Of a DNA stretch of 64,000 bases, positions 60,497 through 64,000 are shown piece after piece. The DNA comes from Tellurirhabdus rosea. GTDB lineage: Bacteria; Bacteroidota; Bacteroidia; Cytophagales; Spirosomataceae. The notes beneath the pieces are model-generated. The model made no database searches. It was given only the letters and a program-made list of their open reading frames with translations, and was not told where the DNA came from. Position numbers and translations under genes: made by a program. Location: assembly GCF_026278345.1 (NCBI RefSeq), contig NZ_CP111085.1, positions 2,430,001-2,494,000 on the forward strand, given 5' to 3'. The first letter of the stretch is position 1. The number at the start of each line of letters is the position of its first letter.

Positions 60497-61516
60497 ATGA
60501 CTATGCGGTTAAGTGTCTTAGATCAATCGCCCATCCGCAAAGGCAGCCACGCGGCCGAAGCCTTGCAGGAAACGGTTCAGCTGGCCAGACTCGCCGACGA
60601 ACTGGGCTACACCCGTTTCTGGGTATCCGAACACCATAATACCACGGCCCTGGCCGGCACCTCGCCCGAAGTGCTGATTGCGCACCTGGCGGGCCAGACG
60701 CAGACCATCCGGTTCGGTTCGGGCGGGGTCATGCTGCCCCATTACAGCGCGCTGAAAGTGGCCGAAAACTTCCGGGTGCTCGAAAGCCTTTTTCCGGGCC
60801 GGATCGACCTCGGTGTCGGGCGTGCTCCCGGCGGTGACCGGGTTACGGCCAGCGTGCTGAATCCGTCGAACACCTTCAGCGAGCAGGATTTCGTCGATCA
60901 GCTGTTCGATCTGCAAAACTACCTGAACGACCGCTACGCGCCGGGCAGCGTGCAGGAAAAGGTGCGGGCGATGCCGATGGCCCCTTCGGTCCCCGAGCAG
61001 TGGATTCTGAGTTCCAGCGGCCATAGCGCGGCGCTGGCGGCCCATTTCGGGATGGGCTTTTCCTTCGCGCACTTCATCAATCCGCACGGTGGTCCGGAAG
61101 CGGTGCAGTACTACCGCGACCATTTCCAGCCCTCCGAAAATCTGGAGGAGCCGCAGGCCAATGTGGCCGTGTTTGTTTTCAGCTCGGAAGATCCGGAAAC
61201 CGTGCGGCAGCAGCAGGCCATCACCGACCACCGCTTTCTGCAACTGGAAACCCGCGGCCGCATCGAAGCGGTCGAGTACGAAGACATCCGGGACATCGTC
61301 TATTCGCCGGCCGAGCAGGGCCGGATTCTGCACAACCGGCAGCGCATGGTCTTCGGCAGTCCGGAGGAGGTAAAAGCGCAGTTGGAGCGCCTGGCTGACC
61401 GTTACGGCGTCGACGAAATCATCCTCGCCAACATCGCTTCAAATCTGGAGGAACGGCTGGAGTCGTATCGGCTGCTGGCCGAAGCGTTTGCGCTGCGGAG
61501 CGCCGTTGCCGGGTGA
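60497..61516 (+). CDS. LLM class flavin-dependent oxidoreductase
   Basis: This 339-residue TIM-barrel enzyme has the luciferase-like pattern R-L-S-V-L-D-Q-S-P, F-W-V-S-E-H-H-N, S-P-E-V-L-I-A-H-L-A, G-S-G-G-V-M-L-P-H-Y and G-R-I-D-L-G-V-G-R-A-P-G. It uses reduced flavin to oxidise an unknown substrate; it need not emit light. A second ATG two codons in (60503) is possible. Single gene on the + strand. Confidence 0.93.
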   Translation: MTMRLSVLDQSPIRKGSHAAEALQETVQLARLADELGYTRFWVSEHHNTTALAGTSPEVLIAHLAGQTQTIRFGSGGVMLPHYSALKVAENFRVLESLFPGRIDLGVGRAPGGDRVTASVLNPSNTFSEQDFVDQLFDLQNYLNDRYAPGSVQEKVRAMPMAPSVPEQWILSSSGHSAALAAHFGMGFSFAHFINPHGGPEAVQYYRDHFQPSENLEEPQANVAVFVFSSEDPETVRQQQAITDHRFLQLETRGRIEAVEYEDIRDIVYSPAEQGRILHNRQRMVFGSPEEVKAQLERLADRYGVDEIILANIASNLEERLESYRLLAEAFALRSAVAG

Positions 61517-61764
61517 GAGGAGAACCCTTCCGGCAGGGCCGATTTGCGGCGGCCGGTTTCAGCCGTTATGTACGTTGCATCAGATAGAAAATCGAAAGGA
61601 ATGATTTTTCTGTCATGAGAGCAGACTATTCTCCGATCGGTCGCTAATCAAACAAAAATATATCTAGTGAAACAATAGGATAAATAGTGCCGGTTTTGTA
61701 TTTTTAGTCGACAAAACAACGATATACTAACGAACGGCCTTCGGGCGCTATTTATCCTAAAAAC
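61517..61764. other. AT-rich leader of the Rad52 gene
   Basis: The segment 61600-61764 is markedly AT-richer than the surroundings. It contains a perfect 12-bp dyad TAGGATAAATAG (61676-61687) / CTATTTATCCTA (61748-61759) and, inside it, GTTTTGT (61693-61699) / ACAAAAC (61711-61717). The outer right arm ends 5 bp before the ATG. No other gene is visible. Confidence 0.75.
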
Positions 61765-62262
61765 ATGATCGAAACGACATTTGCTCTCGACGTTTTGACT
61801 CAGCCGATCCAGCCAGATGAGATGGAATGGCGGGTCCAGCAGCAGACTAAAACGGGCAAGCTGATCATTGTCCCGTACATCACCAACCGCTGTGTGATGG
61901 AGCGCTTCGACCGGCAGTTTGGCTGGAATGGCTGGCAGAACGACATCACCGAAATTCAGGACGGTTTCCTCTGCCGCATCACGGCAACCCTGCCCGACGG
62001 CACGTCGGTGACCAAGACCGACGGCGCCAACCGGACGGATATCGAACCCATCAAAGGCGGCATTTCCGACGCCATGAAGCGCTGCGCCGTGCAGTTCGGA
62101 CTGGGTCGTGATCTATACACCTATCCCCGGGTTTTTGTCGAAACGGCCGATAAGTACATTCCCGACTGGGCGCACCAGCAGCTCGACGCCCTGGTTCGCA
62201 AGATCAACGACGGGACCTACAAAGGAGGCGATATTGTGACGCTGAAGGCGTCTTACCGATAA
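61765..62262 (+). CDS. Rad52/Rad22 family single-strand annealing protein
   Basis: This 165-residue protein matches the DNA-binding core of Rad52: V-P-Y-I-T-N-R-C-V-M-E-R-F-D, W-N-G-W-Q-N-D-I, F-L-C-R-I-T-A-T-L-P-D-G, and the S-D-A-M-K-R-C-A-V-Q-F-G-L-G-R-D-L-Y segment. The eukaryotic C-terminal Rad51-binding part is absent, as in bacterial and phage members. It anneals complementary single strands. No recombination partner lies beside it, and there are no phage genes around. Confidence 0.9.
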   Translation: MIETTFALDVLTQPIQPDEMEWRVQQQTKTGKLIIVPYITNRCVMERFDRQFGWNGWQNDITEIQDGFLCRITATLPDGTSVTKTDGANRTDIEPIKGGISDAMKRCAVQFGLGRDLYTYPRVFVETADKYIPDWAHQQLDALVRKINDGTYKGGDIVTLKASYR

Positions 62263-62263
62263 G

Positions 62264-62293
62264 AAAAACGGCTGAGCAATCTCAGCCGTTTTT
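62264..62293. terminator. Bidirectional terminator between Rad52 and OPT genes
   Basis: AAAAACGGCTGAG (62264-62276) and CTCAGCCGTTTTT (62281-62293) form a 13-bp stem with a 4-nt loop and T runs in both directions. It serves both convergent genes. Confidence 0.93.
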
Positions 62294-62301
62294 CATTTAC
62301 C

Positions 62302-64000
62302 CTAATCGTGGCTTCTGACCGCCACCCGGTACAGCAGCAGCGCGAGCCCTACAAAGGCCGCCGCTCCCAGCAGCATGTAGCCCCCTTCGCCCAGAGCACC
62401 GGCCAGCGCCGGTTCAACGGACAGGCTCGTGAGCGTGTTGTAAACCGAATCGTTGACCGACAGCAGCGCGACCAGAACTCCCGCCAGCGCGCCGCCCGCC
62501 ACCAGACCCGTCGAGAACAGGTTGCCCCGACCCAGGTCCGCATCTTCTTCCACAACTCCCTTCCGCTTCGCGTTCCAGTCTACCAGCGCCTTCACGCAGC
62601 CTCCGGCAAAGATGGGCAGCGTCGTGGACAGCGGCAGGTACAGCCCCACGGCAAACGCCAGCGCGCTCACGCCGCAAAGTTCGAAGACAAACGCCGTAAA
62701 CGCCCCGACGAGCACAAACTGCCAGTCGAGGTTGAAGGACAGCAGGCCCTTGATGAGCGTCGCCATGAGCGTTCCCTGCGGCGCCGGAAATTTGTCGGAG
62801 CCAATGGCGTGAGTGATGCCCTGCGCCACCAGGTCAGGCGTCGGCGTGTCGAGCAGTTTGACGGTCGCGCCGATCACCAGCGATGACACAATAACCCCGA
62901 TGAACAGGGCCATCTGCTGGTATTTGGGCGTTGCCCCGACCAGATAACCCGTTTTGAGGTCCTGCGAAGTCGCTCCGGCCGTCGCCGCCGCGATGCAGAT
63001 CATGCCGCCGACGACGAGGACGGCCGGTTCGTAAATCCGCCCGGTCAGTCCGAAGGCGATGAAGACCAGGGACGTGCCCATGATGGTTGCGATGGTCATG
63101 CCCGAAACCGGCGACGAACTGGAGCCGATCAGGCCGACGATCCGGCTCGCCACGGTCACGAAGAAAAACCCGAACACGATCACCAGTACGCCGATCAGCA
63201 GCTTGGTCAGCAGGGAATCGCCGGGTATTTGTGGTAAAACGAGCATCAGAATCACCAGCGCGAGGCTTCCGAAAATGACCAGTTTGATCGAAAGGTCCTG
63301 CTCGGTGCGCAGGCGGCTGTCGGTCGTGGTGGCCCGACTCGCACCTGACCCGCCGAAGCTTTGCCGGAACGAAGAAACGATGGTCGGGATGGTCTTGATG
63401 AGCGTCATAAAGCCGCCCGCCGTCACGGCTCCGGCCCCGATCTGCCGGATGTAAGCCCGGTAAATGGCGGCGGCCGTGTCGCTGAAGGTATGCGTGGCCG
63501 GGTCCCAGCCGCCGGGCCCGCCGGCCGTCGTGACGCTGGTGAGGTAGCCGAGTTTGACGAGTTGCGCCGCAATGGTATCGCCCGGCACCAGCGTCGCCAG
63601 CAGCGGGATCAGGCCCAGCCAGGCCAGAATGCCGCCCCCGACGAGTACGGCCGAAATCCGGAAGCCGACGATGTAGCCCACCCCCAGGTATTCGGGCGTA
63701 ATCTCCCCGGCGACCTGCGCCGAAGGAAAATAGCGGTTGGTTTGTCGGGTAGCCCAGACCGGCACTTCGGCGATGACGTGCAGCACCTTTTGCAGCAAGG
63801 CGTAGAGCAGCGCGGCCCCGAGTCCCTGGTAAGCCGTTTTGGCGAAGTCACCGCCGCGTTCGCCCGCGATCAGCACCGAGCCGCAGGCGGTGCCTTCCGG
63901 GTAGGGCAGTTTGCCGTGTTCTTCCACGATGAGCGCCCGCCGCAGGGGAATCATCATCAGCGTTCCGAGCAAGCCGCCGAGAATGGCCAGCGTCAGGATG
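62302..64000 (-). CDS. OPT family oligopeptide transporter, C-terminal part
   Basis: The frame is open to the window edge, so the N-terminus is missing; about 566 residues are visible. It has about 12 transmembrane helices, the family P-Y-P-E-G-T-A-C-G-S-V-L segment near the visible start, and a L-Y-L-P-L-S-T-T-L-P-I-F-A-G-G motif late. This is the YSL/OPT type that imports peptides or metal chelates with protons. An ATG at 63972 lies inside the family region and is not the real start. Confidence 0.9.
   Translation of the reverse strand, partial: ILTLAILGGLLGTLMMIPLRRALIVEEHGKLPYPEGTACGSVLIAGERGGDFAKTAYQGLGAALLYALLQKVLHVIAEVPVWATRQTNRYFPSAQVAGEITPEYLGVGYIVGFRISAVLVGGGILAWLGLIPLLATLVPGDTIAAQLVKLGYLTSVTTAGGPGGWDPATHTFSDTAAAIYRAYIRQIGAGAVTAGGFMTLIKTIPTIVSSFRQSFGGSGASRATTTDSRLRTEQDLSIKLVIFGSLALVILMLVLPQIPGDSLLTKLLIGVLVIVFGFFFVTVASRIVGLIGSSSSPVSGMTIATIMGTSLVFIAFGLTGRIYEPAVLVVGGMICIAAATAGATSQDLKTGYLVGATPKYQQMALFIGVIVSSLVIGATVKLLDTPTPDLVAQGITHAIGSDKFPAPQGTLMATLIKGLLSFNLDWQFVLVGAFTAFVFELCGVSALAFAVGLYLPLSTTLPIFAGGCVKALVDWNAKRKGVVEEDADLGRGNLFSTGLVAGGALAGVLVALLSVNDSVYNTLTSLSVEPALAGALGEGGYMLLGAAAFVGLALLLYRVAVRSHD

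Overview
The window looks like a chromosomal segment of a GC-rich member of the Bacteroidota, most likely order Cytophagales and close to Spirosomataceae (Spirosoma/Larkinella-type). This is inferred from the protein families present: carboxypeptidase-regulatory-like domains ending in the SusC-style V-V-V-T-G-Y-G motif, an OmpA protein with TPR and PD40 repeats, a Wzi-like protein, PorT-like barrels and a Bacteroidota-type -33/-7 promoter. I see no rRNA, no convincing intact tRNA, no transposase, no prophage and no CRISPR array. Layout: 1-14.8 kb holds a partial Wzi-like gene, an SDR, a large OmpA/PD40 protein, a CaiB/BaiF CoA-transferase, a lipoprotein, a divergent vWA / sigma factor / TonB-type membrane protein locus, an acyl-CoA dehydrogenase, a small beta-barrel, an M28 peptidase and a thioredoxin-like protein. 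14.8-27.2 kb holds a lipid desaturase, a cold-shock protein, an M13 peptidase, a coiled-coil membrane protein, a Fpg/Nei glycosylase, a divergent Nramp-like carrier, a TPMT-like methyltransferase, an aldose-epimerase-like protein, an M43 lipoprotein protease and an AI-2E-type permease. 27.2-41.8 kb holds a DsbA/FrnE oxidoreductase, two SDRs, a lactonase, a TetR regulator with visible operators, a sugar isomerase, a TruC-like pseudouridine synthase with a damaged or non-AUG start, a quinone oxidoreductase, catalase, a CPBP protease, an ATP-grasp enzyme, a solitary SdhB and an MBL hydrolase. 41.9-52 kb holds a GAF histidine kinase, DinB, a CYP152-type P450, an AGE epimerase / PfkB kinase / DUF6265 set, pirin, a GH9 cellulase and glutamate racemase. 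52-64 kb holds a ceramidase-like protein, the mlaE-mlaF-mlaD lipid-transport operon, a PQQ-like propeller, small membrane or secreted proteins, a Tat-exported serine hydrolase, a luciferase-like oxidoreductase, a Rad52-family protein and a partial OPT transporter. How the genes work together: this is mostly housekeeping and envelope metabolism in short operons. The clearest functional units are the Mla operon, the sigma/anti-sigma-like/vWA locus, the TetR-SDR pair and the DUF6265-PfkB-epimerase run. The most unusual feature is non-coding. At least a dozen intergenic spaces hold long palindromes. In many of them the arms are built from short near-tandem words, the apex carries GCTCCGC/GCGGAGC, and the ends supply the stop codons of the neighbouring genes. 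Each locus has different arm words but the same architecture. This is the best candidate for an undescribed element family. Function statements come from reading translated sequence only; no database search was possible.
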